Shown: positions 7,832 through 16,510, numbered from the stretch's first letter. The stretch is DNA of 64,000 nt from Kribbella aluminosa (GCF_017876295.1 NZ_JAGINT010000001.1:1736001-1800000), one strand, 5' to 3'. The notes: generated by a model from the letters alone, not told the origin. Made by a program: numbers and translations.

Positions 7832-9178
7832 ATGGCCGGTTCTTCTGTTGGTGCTGACGACTACGCGCTCGCCCGGGTCCCGGAGCATGCGCGCTACTCA
7901 TGGTGGTCCGTCGCGACCCAGCGGTTCGGGCAGATCTCGGCGCTCAGCCAGTTCCTGCTCGGCGCGACGCTGGGGTTCGGGATGAGCTTCTGGCATGCGT
8001 TCTGGGCGCTCACGCTCGGCGCGGTGATCCTCGAGCTGGTCGCGATCCTGATCGGCGTGATCGGCGCCCGCGAGGGGCTGCAGACGTCGGTGATCGCGCG
8101 CTGGACCGGGTTCGGCCAGGGTGGCTCGGCGCTGATCGGGCTGGCGATCGGGATCAGCCTGATCGGGTGGTTCGGGATCCAGTCCGCGGTGTCCGCGGCC
8201 GGCCTGAGCCAGCTGATCGGCGTACTCCCGACGTGGGGCTGGTCGCTGGTCTTCGGGCTGCTCGTGACGCTCGTCGTACTGCGTGGCTTCCACTCGATGG
8301 CCTGGGTCGCCTATGTAACTGTTCCGGCGTTCCTGCTGCTCGTCGGCTGGTCGATCATCAGCCAGCTGTCCAACCACAGCTTCGGCTCGCTGGTGAACGC
8401 GGCGCCGCCGGGTCCGCACCTGAGCCTGCTGGAGGGTACGACGCTCGTCGCGGGCGGCTTCATCGTCGGCGCGGTGATCACGCCTGACATGACGCGGTAC
8501 AACCGGACCGTCGGAGACGTGGTCAAGCAGACGATCCTGGGCGTGACGCTCGGCGAGTACGTGATCGGGCTGGTCGGCGTACTGCTCGCGCATGCCGTTG
8601 GTTCGGCCAACGTGATCACGATCGTCACCTCGTCGGTCGGCTGGGTCGGCACGCTGGTGATCATCCTCGGCACGCTGAAGATCAACGACTGGAACCTCTA
8701 CAGCTCCGGCCTCGGCGTGGTGAACTTCATCGGCACGGTCTTCGGCCGGCGGGTCAACCGGGCGGTCGTCACGCTGGTGGTCGGCGTCCTCGGCAGTGTG
8801 CTCGCGGCCGGCGGGATCCTGGACAAGTTCACCCAGTTCCTGATCGTGCTCGGCGTCGCGTTCCCGCCGATCGCCGGGATCATGGTCGCGGAGTACTTCG
8901 TGGTGAAGCGCTGGCGCCCCGACCTGGAGGCGTCCCGCACCGGCGGCACGCTGCCCCCGACCGCGCCGACGTGGGTCCCGGCCACGATCGTGATCTGGGT
9001 CGGCGCCGCACTGATCGGCAGGTACGTCGCCTGGGGCCTGCCGAGCATCAACTCCCTCGTGGTCGGCTTCCTCGCGTACGTCGTCGCAGGCAGACTCGGT
9101 CTGATCCGCGGCATCGGCACCAGCCAGACGATGAACCCCGACCCAGCCGCAGCGAACGCCGTACCCGCCACCAGCTAG
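7832..9178 (+). CDS. NCS1 family nucleobase/hydantoin permease
   Basis: A 448-residue membrane protein with about 12 helices. The N-terminal segment YALARVPEHARYSWWSVATQ and the following glutamine/glycine-rich helices match cytosine, allantoin and hydantoin permeases of the NCS1 family (CodB/Mhp1 type), which are cation symporters. ATG 7832 follows GGAGGT at 7822-7827; the frame extends upstream but without such a site. A 10-bp palindrome GTGTGCACAC (7759-7768) lies in the promoter. It leads the hydantoinase/DUF917 cluster and probably imports its substrate. Confidence 0.88.
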   Translation: MAGSSVGADDYALARVPEHARYSWWSVATQRFGQISALSQFLLGATLGFGMSFWHAFWALTLGAVILELVAILIGVIGAREGLQTSVIARWTGFGQGGSALIGLAIGISLIGWFGIQSAVSAAGLSQLIGVLPTWGWSLVFGLLVTLVVLRGFHSMAWVAYVTVPAFLLLVGWSIISQLSNHSFGSLVNAAPPGPHLSLLEGTTLVAGGFIVGAVITPDMTRYNRTVGDVVKQTILGVTLGEYVIGLVGVLLAHAVGSANVITIVTSSVGWVGTLVIILGTLKINDWNLYSSGLGVVNFIGTVFGRRVNRAVVTLVVGVLGSVLAAGGILDKFTQFLIVLGVAFPPIAGIMVAEYFVVKRWRPDLEASRTGGTLPPTAPTWVPATIVIWVGAALIGRYVAWGLPSINSLVVGFLAYVVAGRLGLIRGIGTSQTMNPDPAAANAVPATS

Positions 9179-9184
9179 CTCCAT

Positions 9185-9241
9185 CTTTGAGAACCCACCA
9201 ACCAGTTCACCGTCCGCAAAACGGTTGGTGGCTTCTCAAAG
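9185..9241 (+). terminator. Large hairpin between permease and hydantoinase
   Basis: Arms 9185-9193/9233-9241 and 9195-9203/9223-9231 pair perfectly, giving an 18-bp stem with one C-C mismatch and a 19-nt loop. No T-run follows, so it may be a partial terminator or a processing or stability element within the operon. Confidence 0.6.
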
Positions 9242-9275
9242 TCGGCGAAGGACGAACCAAACGGGAGGAACTGGA

Positions 9276-10847
9276 ATGCGTATCGGTATCGATGTCGGTG
9301 GGACGAACACCGACGCCGTGCTGCTCGACGGCGAGGGTGCCGACGTCAACGTGCTGGCGGCGAACAAGTCCGCGACCAGCGCGGACGTGACGGCCGGCAT
9401 CATCGACACCCTGGACCGGTTGCAGGCGGAGCGATCCTTCGACCCGGCGCAGGTGCAGGCCGTGATGATCGGCACCACGCACTTCATCAACGCGCTGATC
9501 GAGGCCCGGCGCCTCGCTCCGACCGCGGCCCTGCGGCTCGGTCTGCCCGCGACGGCGTCCCTGCCCCCGCTGGTCGACTGGCCGGAGCGGCTGGTCGGGG
9601 CGATCAGCGGGCGCAGCTACCTGGCGCACGGCGGGCACGAGTTCGACGGCCGGCACATCGCGGAGCTGGACGAGGACGAGCTGCGCCGGCACGCCGCCGA
9701 CATGCAGCAGCACGGCGTACGGTCGGTGGCGATCTCGTCGGTGTTCTCGCCGGTGAGCAACGAGTTCGAGCTGCGCGCGGCCGAGATCCTGCACGCCGAG
9801 CTCGGCGACGACGTGGCGATCTCGCTGTCCCACGAGATCGGCCGGATCGGCCTGCTGGAGCGTGAGAACGCGACCATCATCAACGCCGCGCTCCGCGAAC
9901 TCGCCGCGAGCATCGTCGACGGCCTGTCCGGCGCGGTCGCCGGCCACGGCATCTCCGCACCGCTCTACCTGAGCCAGAACGACGGCACGCTGATGGACGT
10001 CGACTTCGCCCGCCGGTACCCGGTGGCCACGTTCGCGTCCGGGCCGACCAACTCGATGCGCGGGGCTGCCCTGCTGTCCGGTCTGGATACCTGCGCGGTG
10101 GTCGATGTCGGCGGTACGACGAGCGATGTCGGCGTACTCACCCACGGGTTCCCGCGGGAGGCGACCACCGAGGTCGACGTGGCCGGGGTACGGACGAACT
10201 TCCGGATGCCCGACGTACTCAGCATCGGCATCGGCGGCGGCAGCTTGGTGGCCTCAAGCAACGACCTGGTGACGGTCGGTCCGCGGTCGGTGGGATACCG
10301 CCTGACCGAGGAAGCGCTGGTCTTCGGCGGCAAGACGCTCACCGCGACGGACATCGCCGTCGCGGCCGGCCGGGCTCTCGTCGGCGACGCGGACGCGGTC
10401 GCGGACCTCGACCCGACGCTGGTGAAGGCCGCGCTCGCCCGGGTGGCCGCGGACATCGCGGACGCGGTGGAGCGGATGCGTACGTCGCCGGAGCCGCTGC
10501 CGGTGGTGGCGGTCGGCGGCGGGTCGATCCTGCTGCCGGACGATCTGCCCGGGAGCCTCGCCGTACATCGGCCGGAGAACTTCGCGGTCGCGAACGCGAT
10601 CGGCGCCGCGATCGCGCAGGTCGGCGGCGAGGTCGACCGGGTGTACGCGATCGACCCGGGCCGCCGCGACGCGGTCGTCGACGAGGCACGCCAGGAGGCC
10701 GTCGACCGCGCGATCGCGGCCGGCGCCGACCCCGCGGCCGTACGGATCGTGGACTTCGACGAGGTCCCGATCCCGTACCTCCCCGGCAACGCGACCCGCA
10801 TCCGCTGCAAGGCGGTCGGCGACCTGCGGCTGGGTGAGACCCGATGA
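9276..10847 (+). CDS. Hydantoinase/oxoprolinase family protein (HyuA-type)
   Basis: A 523-residue protein. The N-terminus RIGIDVGGTNTDAVLLDGEG is the phosphate-binding strand-turn of the ASKHA ATPase fold used by N-methylhydantoinase and oxoprolinase A subunits. Further conserved parts are GTTHFINALIEARRL, the SHEIGRIGLLERENATIINA segment and VVDVGGTTSDVGVL near residue 275. The family hydrolyses cyclic imides or lactams with ATP. The usual B subunit is absent nearby; the next genes are DUF917 proteins, a frequent neighbour of stand-alone HyuA. GGGAGGAA precedes the ATG at 9276. Confidence 0.88.
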   Translation: MRIGIDVGGTNTDAVLLDGEGADVNVLAANKSATSADVTAGIIDTLDRLQAERSFDPAQVQAVMIGTTHFINALIEARRLAPTAALRLGLPATASLPPLVDWPERLVGAISGRSYLAHGGHEFDGRHIAELDEDELRRHAADMQQHGVRSVAISSVFSPVSNEFELRAAEILHAELGDDVAISLSHEIGRIGLLERENATIINAALRELAASIVDGLSGAVAGHGISAPLYLSQNDGTLMDVDFARRYPVATFASGPTNSMRGAALLSGLDTCAVVDVGGTTSDVGVLTHGFPREATTEVDVAGVRTNFRMPDVLSIGIGGGSLVASSNDLVTVGPRSVGYRLTEEALVFGGKTLTATDIAVAAGRALVGDADAVADLDPTLVKAALARVAADIADAVERMRTSPEPLPVVAVGGGSILLPDDLPGSLAVHRPENFAVANAIGAAIAQVGGEVDRVYAIDPGRRDAVVDEARQEAVDRAIAAGADPAAVRIVDFDEVPIPYLPGNATRIRCKAVGDLRLGETR

Positions 10848-10860
10848 GCGCGGATCTCCA

Positions 10861-10930
10861 GGCCATCACAATCGAGCGCCGAGACGGCGGCCACGCGGGG
10901 CATGCGGCGGAGAGCGCAATTGTGATGGCC
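10861..10930. repeat. 12-bp inverted repeat in the hydantoinase-DUF917 gap
   Basis: GGCCATCACAAT (10861-10872) pairs perfectly with 10919-10930 across a 46-nt loop that itself contains a small hairpin (10877-10881/10885-10889). It fills the 124-nt gap between the two genes and could attenuate, process or bind a regulator. Confidence 0.6.
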
Positions 10931-10971
10931 CTGGGATCCGGGGCTCGCGTCGCAGGAGTGGAGTGGTTGCG

Positions 10972-12045
10972 ATGAAGTTGCGTGCCGAAGACCTGGGTGC
11001 GCTTGCGCGGGGTGCCGCTGTGCTGGGGACTGGTGGGGGTGGTGATCCGCATATCGGGCGGTTGCTGGCGCAGCAGGCGTTGAAGGAGCACGGGCCGGTG
11101 GAGGTCGTTGCCGTCGGCGACCTTCCGGACGATGCGTGTGTACTGCCGGTCGCGATGATGGGCGCGCCGACCGTGATGGTGGAGAAGCTGCCCTCGGCCG
11201 ACCAGATCTCGGTCGCCGTACAGACGCTGGCGAAGTACGTCGGAAAGACGCCGACCCACCTGGCCTGTATCGAGGCCGGCGGCGTGAACTCGACCGTACC
11301 GGTGATCGCGGCCGCACAACTCGGCCTGCCCCTGGTGGACGGCGACGGGATGGGCCGAGCGTTCCCCGAGTTGCAGATGGTGCTGCCGACGCTCGCCGGG
11401 ATCGAGGCGACCCCGATGGCGATCGTCGACGAGAAGGGTAACCGCGGCGTCTTCGATACGGTCACCAACGAATGGGCCGAACGCCTCGCCCGCTCGGCCA
11501 CCGTCGACATGGGCTGCTCCGCGATCGTCTCGCTGTACGCGATGACCGGCGCCGAGGTCCGCGGCTCGTTCGTCGCCGGGACGCTCAGCAAGTGCGTCAC
11601 GATCGGCCGGGCGATCGAGCGGGCGCAGCGGATGCACAGCGACCCGGTAGCTGCCGTGGTGGACGAGCTGGGCGGGCGGCTGCTGCACCTGGGCAAGGTC
11701 GTCGACGTACAACGCCGTACGACGACCGGATTCGCGCGCGGTGATGCGGCCGTCGACGGGCTGGACGCGTCTCAAGGGCGGCTGCTGACGCTGCGCTTCC
11801 AGAACGAGCACCTGGTCGCGGAGCTCGACGGTACGGCGGTGGCGACCACGCCGGACCTGATCATCGTGCTCGACACCGAGTCCGGCGAACCGATCACCAC
11901 CGAGGCACTGCGGTACGGCCATCGGGTGAGCGTGCTCGCCGCGCCCGCCGACGACCGCTGGCACTCGCCGGCCGGCATCGACCTGGTCGGCCCGCGGTAC
12001 TTCGGCTACGACCTGGACCCGATCCGCGCCCTGGAGACAGCATGA
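10972..12045 (+). CDS. DUF917 (S-methyl-thiohydantoin desulfurase-like) protein 1
   Basis: A 357-residue soluble protein. Conserved blocks are AAVLGTGGGGDPHIGRLL near residue 15, MGAPTVMVEKLP near 65, EAGGVNSTVPV near 102, DGDGMGRAFPELQM near 125 and FQNEHLVAELDG, TTPDLIIVLDTESGEPITTE towards the C-terminus. These define DUF917 (Pfam PF06032), which as I recall is now linked to S-methyl-thiohydantoin desulfurase activity in breakdown of ergothioneine-like compounds. It is the first of three paralogues here and follows the HyuA gene, so a hydantoin or thiohydantoin substrate is likely. Exact reaction is not deducible from sequence. Confidence 0.85.
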   Translation: MKLRAEDLGALARGAAVLGTGGGGDPHIGRLLAQQALKEHGPVEVVAVGDLPDDACVLPVAMMGAPTVMVEKLPSADQISVAVQTLAKYVGKTPTHLACIEAGGVNSTVPVIAAAQLGLPLVDGDGMGRAFPELQMVLPTLAGIEATPMAIVDEKGNRGVFDTVTNEWAERLARSATVDMGCSAIVSLYAMTGAEVRGSFVAGTLSKCVTIGRAIERAQRMHSDPVAAVVDELGGRLLHLGKVVDVQRRTTTGFARGDAAVDGLDASQGRLLTLRFQNEHLVAELDGTAVATTPDLIIVLDTESGEPITTEALRYGHRVSVLAAPADDRWHSPAGIDLVGPRYFGYDLDPIRALETA

Positions 12046-12047
12046 CC

Positions 12048-12112
12048 GAGCGAAGCGAGGGCATCAGAAAGCACAGTGTGATTCGCTCAGGCCCGCCCGG
12101 AGCGAAGCGAGG
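12048..12112 (+). repeat. Direct repeat GAGCGAAGCGAGG between DUF917 genes
   Basis: The 13-bp unit occurs at 12048-12060 and 12100-12112, flanking a stretch with GAGCGAA/TTCGCTC pairing and a near-perfect GCCCGCCC/GGACGGGC stem. Short elements of this kind fill the 73-nt intergenic space and look like dispersed structural repeats. Confidence 0.6.
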
Positions 12113-12118
12113 ACGGGC

Positions 12119-13222
12119 ATGAGCTGGCAACTGGACATCGCGCATCTGAAGGATCTCGCCCGCGGCGCGGCGATCCTCGGGACCGGCGGCGGCGGCGATC
12201 CGTTGATCGGGCGGTTGCTGGTCGAGCAGGCGATCCGCGAACACGGGCCGGTGACCGTACTCGATCCGGACGAACTGGACGACGACGCGTTCGTGATCCC
12301 GACCGCGCAGATGGGCGCGCCGACCGTGATCGTGGAGAAGATCCCGCGCGGCAGCGAGCCGGTCGGCGCACTGCGGGCGCTGGAGAAGCACCTCGGCCGC
12401 CACGCCGACGCCACGATGCCGATCGAGTGCGGCGGCATCAACTCGATGATCCCGCTGCTGGTCGCGGCCCGGACCGGGCTGCCGGTCGTCGACGCGGACG
12501 GCATGGGGCGGGCGTTCCCGGAGCTGCAGATGGAGACGTTCTCGGTGTACGGCGTACCGGGGTCGCCGATGGCGATCGCGGGGGAGCACGACGAGACCGT
12601 GGTGATCGACACCGGCACGGACAACAAGCAGATGGAGTGGCTGGCGCGCGGGATCACGATCCGGCTCGGCGGGGTCGCGCACATCGCGGAGTACTCGATG
12701 ACGGGTGCCGAGGTGAAGCGGACCGCCGTACCGCGGACGTTGTCGCTCGGGCTGTCGATCGGGCGCGCGGTGCGGGAGGCGCGGGCGGCGCACGAGGACC
12801 CGGTCGAGGCGATCCGGGCCGCGCTGGCGCCGACGTTGTACAGCCACCTGCGGGTGCTGTTCCGCGGGAAGGTCGTCGACGTGGAACGCCGTACGCTCGA
12901 AGGCTTCGCGCGCGGGCGGGCGCGGTTCACGGGGTACGACGGTACGTCGCAGCTGGAGCTCCGCTTCCAGAACGAGAACCTGGTCGCGGAGGTCGACGGC
13001 GAGGTGGTGTGCACGGTGCCGGACCTCATCTGCGTGCTGGAGGCGGACACTGCGGAGCCGATCACCACCGAAGGCCTGCGCTACGGGCAGCGCGTGACGG
13101 TCGTGGGCATCTCGACGCCGGACCTGATGCGTACCCCGGAGGCGCTGGCGGTGTTCGGCCCGTCGTGCTTCGGCCTGGACGTCGAGTTCAACCCCGTCGA
13201 ACGCCACGCCCTCGTCCCGTAG
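12119..13222 (+). CDS. DUF917 protein 2
   Basis: A 367-residue paralogue of the preceding protein with the same blocks: AAILGTGGGGDPLIGRLL, MGAPTVIVEKIP, ECGGINSMIPL, DADGMGRAFPELQM and FQNENLVAEVDG. It keeps every motif residue I can align, so both copies may be active, perhaps as a heteromer. The start ATG at 12119 overlaps the end of the structured spacer. A stem-loop after the stop closes this transcription unit, separating it from the third copy. Confidence 0.85.
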   Translation: MSWQLDIAHLKDLARGAAILGTGGGGDPLIGRLLVEQAIREHGPVTVLDPDELDDDAFVIPTAQMGAPTVIVEKIPRGSEPVGALRALEKHLGRHADATMPIECGGINSMIPLLVAARTGLPVVDADGMGRAFPELQMETFSVYGVPGSPMAIAGEHDETVVIDTGTDNKQMEWLARGITIRLGGVAHIAEYSMTGAEVKRTAVPRTLSLGLSIGRAVREARAAHEDPVEAIRAALAPTLYSHLRVLFRGKVVDVERRTLEGFARGRARFTGYDGTSQLELRFQNENLVAEVDGEVVCTVPDLICVLEADTAEPITTEGLRYGQRVTVVGISTPDLMRTPEALAVFGPSCFGLDVEFNPVERHALVP

Positions 13223-13234
13223 GGATCCCCAGCC

Positions 13235-13272
13235 CCCGGCCCGCCGCGCTGACCCCTCCACGGCGGGCCGGG
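13235..13272 (+). terminator. GC-rich stem-loop after DUF917 gene 2
   Basis: A perfect 12-bp stem (13235-13246 with 13261-13272) and 14-nt loop, without a T-run. Confidence 0.65.
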
Positions 13273-13324
13273 ATTCCACCCCGCAGGTCCACGGCGAGGC
13301 GTCGGGCGGGGGTTCCGTTTCAGT

Positions 13325-13399
13325 GGTTAACCCCTGAGACGGACCGTTCACGGGGCGCATGCCGGGGGCGAACCGGCCAGCTGAGGGGTTAACCCCTGA
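13325..13399. promoter_or_regulatory. Twin operator-like sites GGTTAACCCCTGA
   Basis: The 13-mer occurs at 13325-13337 and 13387-13399, 62 bp apart (about six helical turns). The second sits in the 14-bp perfect palindrome AGGGGTTAACCCCT (13384-13397). They lie between a terminator and DUF917 gene 3, whose operon includes the PucR regulator, a candidate ligand for both sites. Confidence 0.6.
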
Positions 13400-13534
13400 T
13401 GCGTTGGCTGATGCGTTGACCGCGATTCGGACGGGGGCGTCGACGGCAGCCCCGGCGACGGGGACGTCAGGCGAGGGCGCACTGGTTTGGTGCCGTTGAC
13501 CGGTGGTCCGGGGGTGCGGTGGGAGGATCGGCCC

Positions 13535-14605
13535 ATGAGCACGGTCGTCCGGGAGCAGGATCTGGGGGCGCTGGTCGTTGGGGTCACGCTGCTCGGCTCC
13601 GGTGGTGGGGGCGATACGGGCGCCTTCGGGCGGATGTTGCGGCGGCGGCTCGGAACGGGGGAGTTGGTACTGCGGGACGCCGTGGACCTGCCTGGTGTTT
13701 CGGTGAGTCCGATCGGGGTGGTCGGGGCGACCAGTGTGTTGATGGAGAAGCTGCCCAGCGGAGGGGAGTTCGAGACGGCGGTACGGGCGGTCAGCCGGTG
13801 GACCGGGGTGGACGTGACCGCGCTGATGTCGTTGGAGGCCGGTGGGCTGAACGGGCTGACGCCGTTGATCGCTGCGCTGGACCTGGGGCTGCCGGTGGTC
13901 GACGCGGACCTGATGGGGCGTGCCTTGCCGCGGTTGGACCAGTTCTCGTGGGCGGTGGCCGGGCGGTCGCTGACGCCGTGTGCGCTCAGTGAGCCGAGTG
14001 GGCAGGTGATCGTGGTCGACAACGTCGACGCGGCGGGTCTGGAGCGGGCTGTACGGAGCTTTGTCGCTCAGACGGGTGGATGGGCGGTGCTGGCGCTGGC
14101 ACCGACGCCGATCGAAGCTGCGGCCGTTGATGCGGTCGAAGGGAGTCTTACGCGGGCACTGGCGCTTGGCCGGGCGCATGCTGCGCTTGAGCCTGGGGCG
14201 GTGCCGGCAGCTGTTGCTGACGGTTTGGGTGGGCGCTTGCTGGGGAGCGGCCGGGTGGTGGAAGTTGCTCGGCATGTGATCGCTGACGGTGGTGCGGCGT
14301 TCGGCCGCGGGAGCCTGTGCGTGGTCGACTCCGCCAGTCGAGCAGTCATCCGCATCGAGACCGAGAACGAGTACCTACTCGCCCTGGTCGACGGCACACC
14401 AGTAGTCACCACACCGGACCTCCTGTGCGTTTTGGACCGCCGTACCCTGCAACCGATCGCCGTAGACGCCGTACGCACCGGCGACGAGGTAGTCGTCGTG
14501 GCTCTCCCCGGCCCCACCTGGTGGCACCACCCCGATCGCCTCCCGCACGTAGGCCCAGAAGCCTTCGGCCTAGCCTGCCCAGCTCAACTCCTGGAAGCCT
14601 CGTGA
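13535..14605 (+). CDS. DUF917 protein 3 (divergent copy)
   Basis: A 356-residue, more divergent DUF917 paralogue. The first glycine motif is GSGGGGDTGAFGR rather than GTGGGGDP-x-IGR, the central acidic motif is EAGGLNGLTPL, and the DGMGRAFPELQM block has become DADLMGRALPRLDQ. These changes suggest a different substrate or a regulatory subunit role. GGGAGGA (13521-13527) supports the ATG at 13535. Its stop overlaps the GTG start of the PucR gene, so the two are translationally coupled, separate from copies 1 and 2. Confidence 0.8.
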   Translation: MSTVVREQDLGALVVGVTLLGSGGGGDTGAFGRMLRRRLGTGELVLRDAVDLPGVSVSPIGVVGATSVLMEKLPSGGEFETAVRAVSRWTGVDVTALMSLEAGGLNGLTPLIAALDLGLPVVDADLMGRALPRLDQFSWAVAGRSLTPCALSEPSGQVIVVDNVDAAGLERAVRSFVAQTGGWAVLALAPTPIEAAAVDAVEGSLTRALALGRAHAALEPGAVPAAVADGLGGRLLGSGRVVEVARHVIADGGAAFGRGSLCVVDSASRAVIRIETENEYLLALVDGTPVVTTPDLLCVLDRRTLQPIAVDAVRTGDEVVVVALPGPTWWHHPDRLPHVGPEAFGLACPAQLLEAS

Positions 14606-16398
14606 CAACCCTGTTTCCGACCTTGACCGCCATGCTCGCCTCCCCGGGCTGGCGGGGTGTGGTGGTCCTCGCCGGAGCCCCAGGTGACGACGCAACTGGC
14701 GCCGAGGTCTCGGCTGCTGCCGATACGGGTGCTAGAGGTGCACCCGCCCGCGGTGCCGGCGCTAGCGGCACGGGTGCTGGAGGTTCACTCACCCGCGGTG
14801 CGGCTGCTAGCGGCACGGGTGCTGGAGGTTCACTCACCCGCGGTGCGGCTGCTGGTGGGGTGGCTGCTGGAGGTGCACCCGCACGCGGCGCCGGTGCTGC
14901 CAACACGGGAGTTGGAGGTTCGCCTGTCCGCGGTGCTGGTGGGGTGGGGTCTCGGCTTAGTGGGTCTTCTGTGGTGTTGGGGGTGGGGGCTCAGCCGGAG
15001 GGGCTTGAGGGGAGGGTGCTTGTTGTGTTGGTGGTTGAGGACCACCGGGACTGGCGGGTTGATGCTCTGATCAGCCGTGCCTCGGCTGCGGGGGCTGGGG
15101 CCTTGTTGCTGGCGGGGACTGAGCCTTTGGGGCGTGGGGCTCAGTTGTTGGCGGAGCGGTTGCAACTGCCGGTCTTGGGGTGTGCTGATCCCTTGGCGGC
15201 GCATGAATATCTTCGGCGCGTGACCGCCGAGCCTGAGGTGGTGCGTTCAGACCTGGTACTACGGGCGGTGTCGGAGCTCAGGCGGGCAAGTGGTGATCTT
15301 GCGTCGGTACTGCGGACAACGTCCGGCGTGCTGGACCGTGCTGTAACGCTGGCGGGTGCTGACGGCGGCACGCTTGCCGGTGAACCGCTGGAGCCGGAGG
15401 AGCGCGCGGCGCTGGTGGACGTGTTGCCACAGGTACCAGTGGCATGGGCTGCGCCGTACCGGGTCGACCTGCCGAGTGGGGCCGTACTCATCGCGGTTGC
15501 GGTGCTCAGCGTCGGCCCTGTGTGCTGGCTGGTTGCACGGCTGCCCGGTGTGGTCCCGGCTGAGGTTGCCGCCGTACCTGAGGTGCTGACTGTGGTCGCG
15601 CCAGCCGTGGGTGAGCGGTTGGCGCTCAGGCGGCTGGAGCTGGAGCGAGACGCACGCCAACGTACGTCGCTGCTGGGGGAGCTGCTGCACGGTGAGCCGT
15701 CAGAGGCGACAAGACGGCGCGCGGTCGACCTGGGGTGGCAGCTCGACGGCTGGCACACCGGGATCCGGCTCGGTGCCGACGGGCAGGTGGACGTGGCCGG
15801 TCGACGTACGGACGTCGTGGAGGCGTTCGACGCGGAGGGTCTGCGGGCGGTGGTGGTGGAGCAGGGCGACGGCTGGTCCGCGTGGATCACCGCCGTACGC
15901 GAGCCGACCGCCACCGAAGTACAACAGCAAGCCGCCGCCATCCGCCGAGTCCAGCGCCGCCTCGTGCAGACGGTCGACACGTACGTCGGGGTTGGCCGCG
16001 TCCAGCCTGGTCCGAGCGGTATCGCTGTCACGCTGGCGGAAGCGGGTGACGCGGCCGGCCTGGCGCGGGGGCGTGCCGAGACCGGGCGGTTCCTGCACGT
16101 CGACCGGCTCGGGTTGGCGCAACTGCTGCTCGCCTGGACCCGCACAGACACGTTCCAGCCTGCCGCGCAGGCGCTCCTCGCTCCCATCAAGGACCAGCCC
16201 GGCGACCTGGTCACCACACTGGCCGTCTACCTGGACACCGAGTCATCCCTCGCCGAAACCGCCGCCGTCCTCGGCATCCACCGCAACACAGCGTCGGCCC
16301 GCATAGCCAAGATCCAGCACCTTCTAGGCGTAGACCTCACCAACCCCGACGAACGCCTAGCCCTCCACCTAGCCTCCCGCACATCACCCACGCAATAG
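14602..16398 (+). CDS. PucR family transcriptional regulator with 45-bp repeat insertion
   Basis: A 598-residue regulator starting at a GTG that overlaps the preceding stop. The N-terminal domain (TLTAMLASPGWRGVVVLAGA, later VLVVEDHRDWRVDALISRA) resembles the purine-catabolism PucR ligand domain. The C-terminus has the PucR helix-turn-helix: LVTTLAVYLDTESSLAETA, then LGIHRNTASARIAKI. Such activators control purine, allantoin or hydantoin use, fitting the adjacent genes. Residues about 39-113 are a Gly/Ala/Thr-rich low-complexity insertion encoded by five 45-bp repeats, splitting the ligand domain. Typical family members are shorter by about that amount. Probable targets are the GGTTAACCCCTGA sites upstream. 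Confidence 0.85.
   Translation: MTTLFPTLTAMLASPGWRGVVVLAGAPGDDATGAEVSAAADTGARGAPARGAGASGTGAGGSLTRGAAASGTGAGGSLTRGAAAGGVAAGGAPARGAGAANTGVGGSPVRGAGGVGSRLSGSSVVLGVGAQPEGLEGRVLVVLVVEDHRDWRVDALISRASAAGAGALLLAGTEPLGRGAQLLAERLQLPVLGCADPLAAHEYLRRVTAEPEVVRSDLVLRAVSELRRASGDLASVLRTTSGVLDRAVTLAGADGGTLAGEPLEPEERAALVDVLPQVPVAWAAPYRVDLPSGAVLIAVAVLSVGPVCWLVARLPGVVPAEVAAVPEVLTVVAPAVGERLALRRLELERDARQRTSLLGELLHGEPSEATRRRAVDLGWQLDGWHTGIRLGADGQVDVAGRRTDVVEAFDAEGLRAVVVEQGDGWSAWITAVREPTATEVQQQAAAIRRVQRRLVQTVDTYVGVGRVQPGPSGIAVTLAEAGDAAGLARGRAETGRFLHVDRLGLAQLLLAWTRTDTFQPAAQALLAPIKDQPGDLVTTLAVYLDTESSLAETAAVLGIHRNTASARIAKIQHLLGVDLTNPDERLALHLASRTSPTQ
14716..14940 (+). repeat. Five 45-bp in-frame tandem repeats inside the PucR gene
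   Basis: Units start at 14716, 14761, 14806, 14851 and 14896. The second and third are identical; the others are diverged. Each encodes 15 residues of the type ASGTGAGGSLTRGAA. Confidence 0.95.
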
Positions 16399-16420
16399 CC
16401 CCGCGCCACACACGGGGAGG

Positions 16421-16510
16421 GGGAGGACGCCCGCTTGTGGAGGGGAAGGGCGGGAGGACGCCCGCTTGTGAGGGGAGGGGCGGGAGGACGTCCGCTTGTG
16501 GAGGAGGTCT
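16421..16510. repeat. Three 30-31-bp tandem repeats between convergent genes
   Basis: GGGAGGACG-x-CCGCTTGTG begins copies at 16421, 16452 and 16482. Each can form a small GGGCG/CGCCC hairpin. They occupy nearly all of the 111-nt space between the ends of the PucR and aldo/keto reductase genes and may act as a terminator cluster. Confidence 0.8.

Noticed and set aside
14716..14940. Regular repeats considered as a CRISPR array
   Set aside because: The units are contiguous, in frame and without unique spacers, inside a regulator gene; no cas genes are near.
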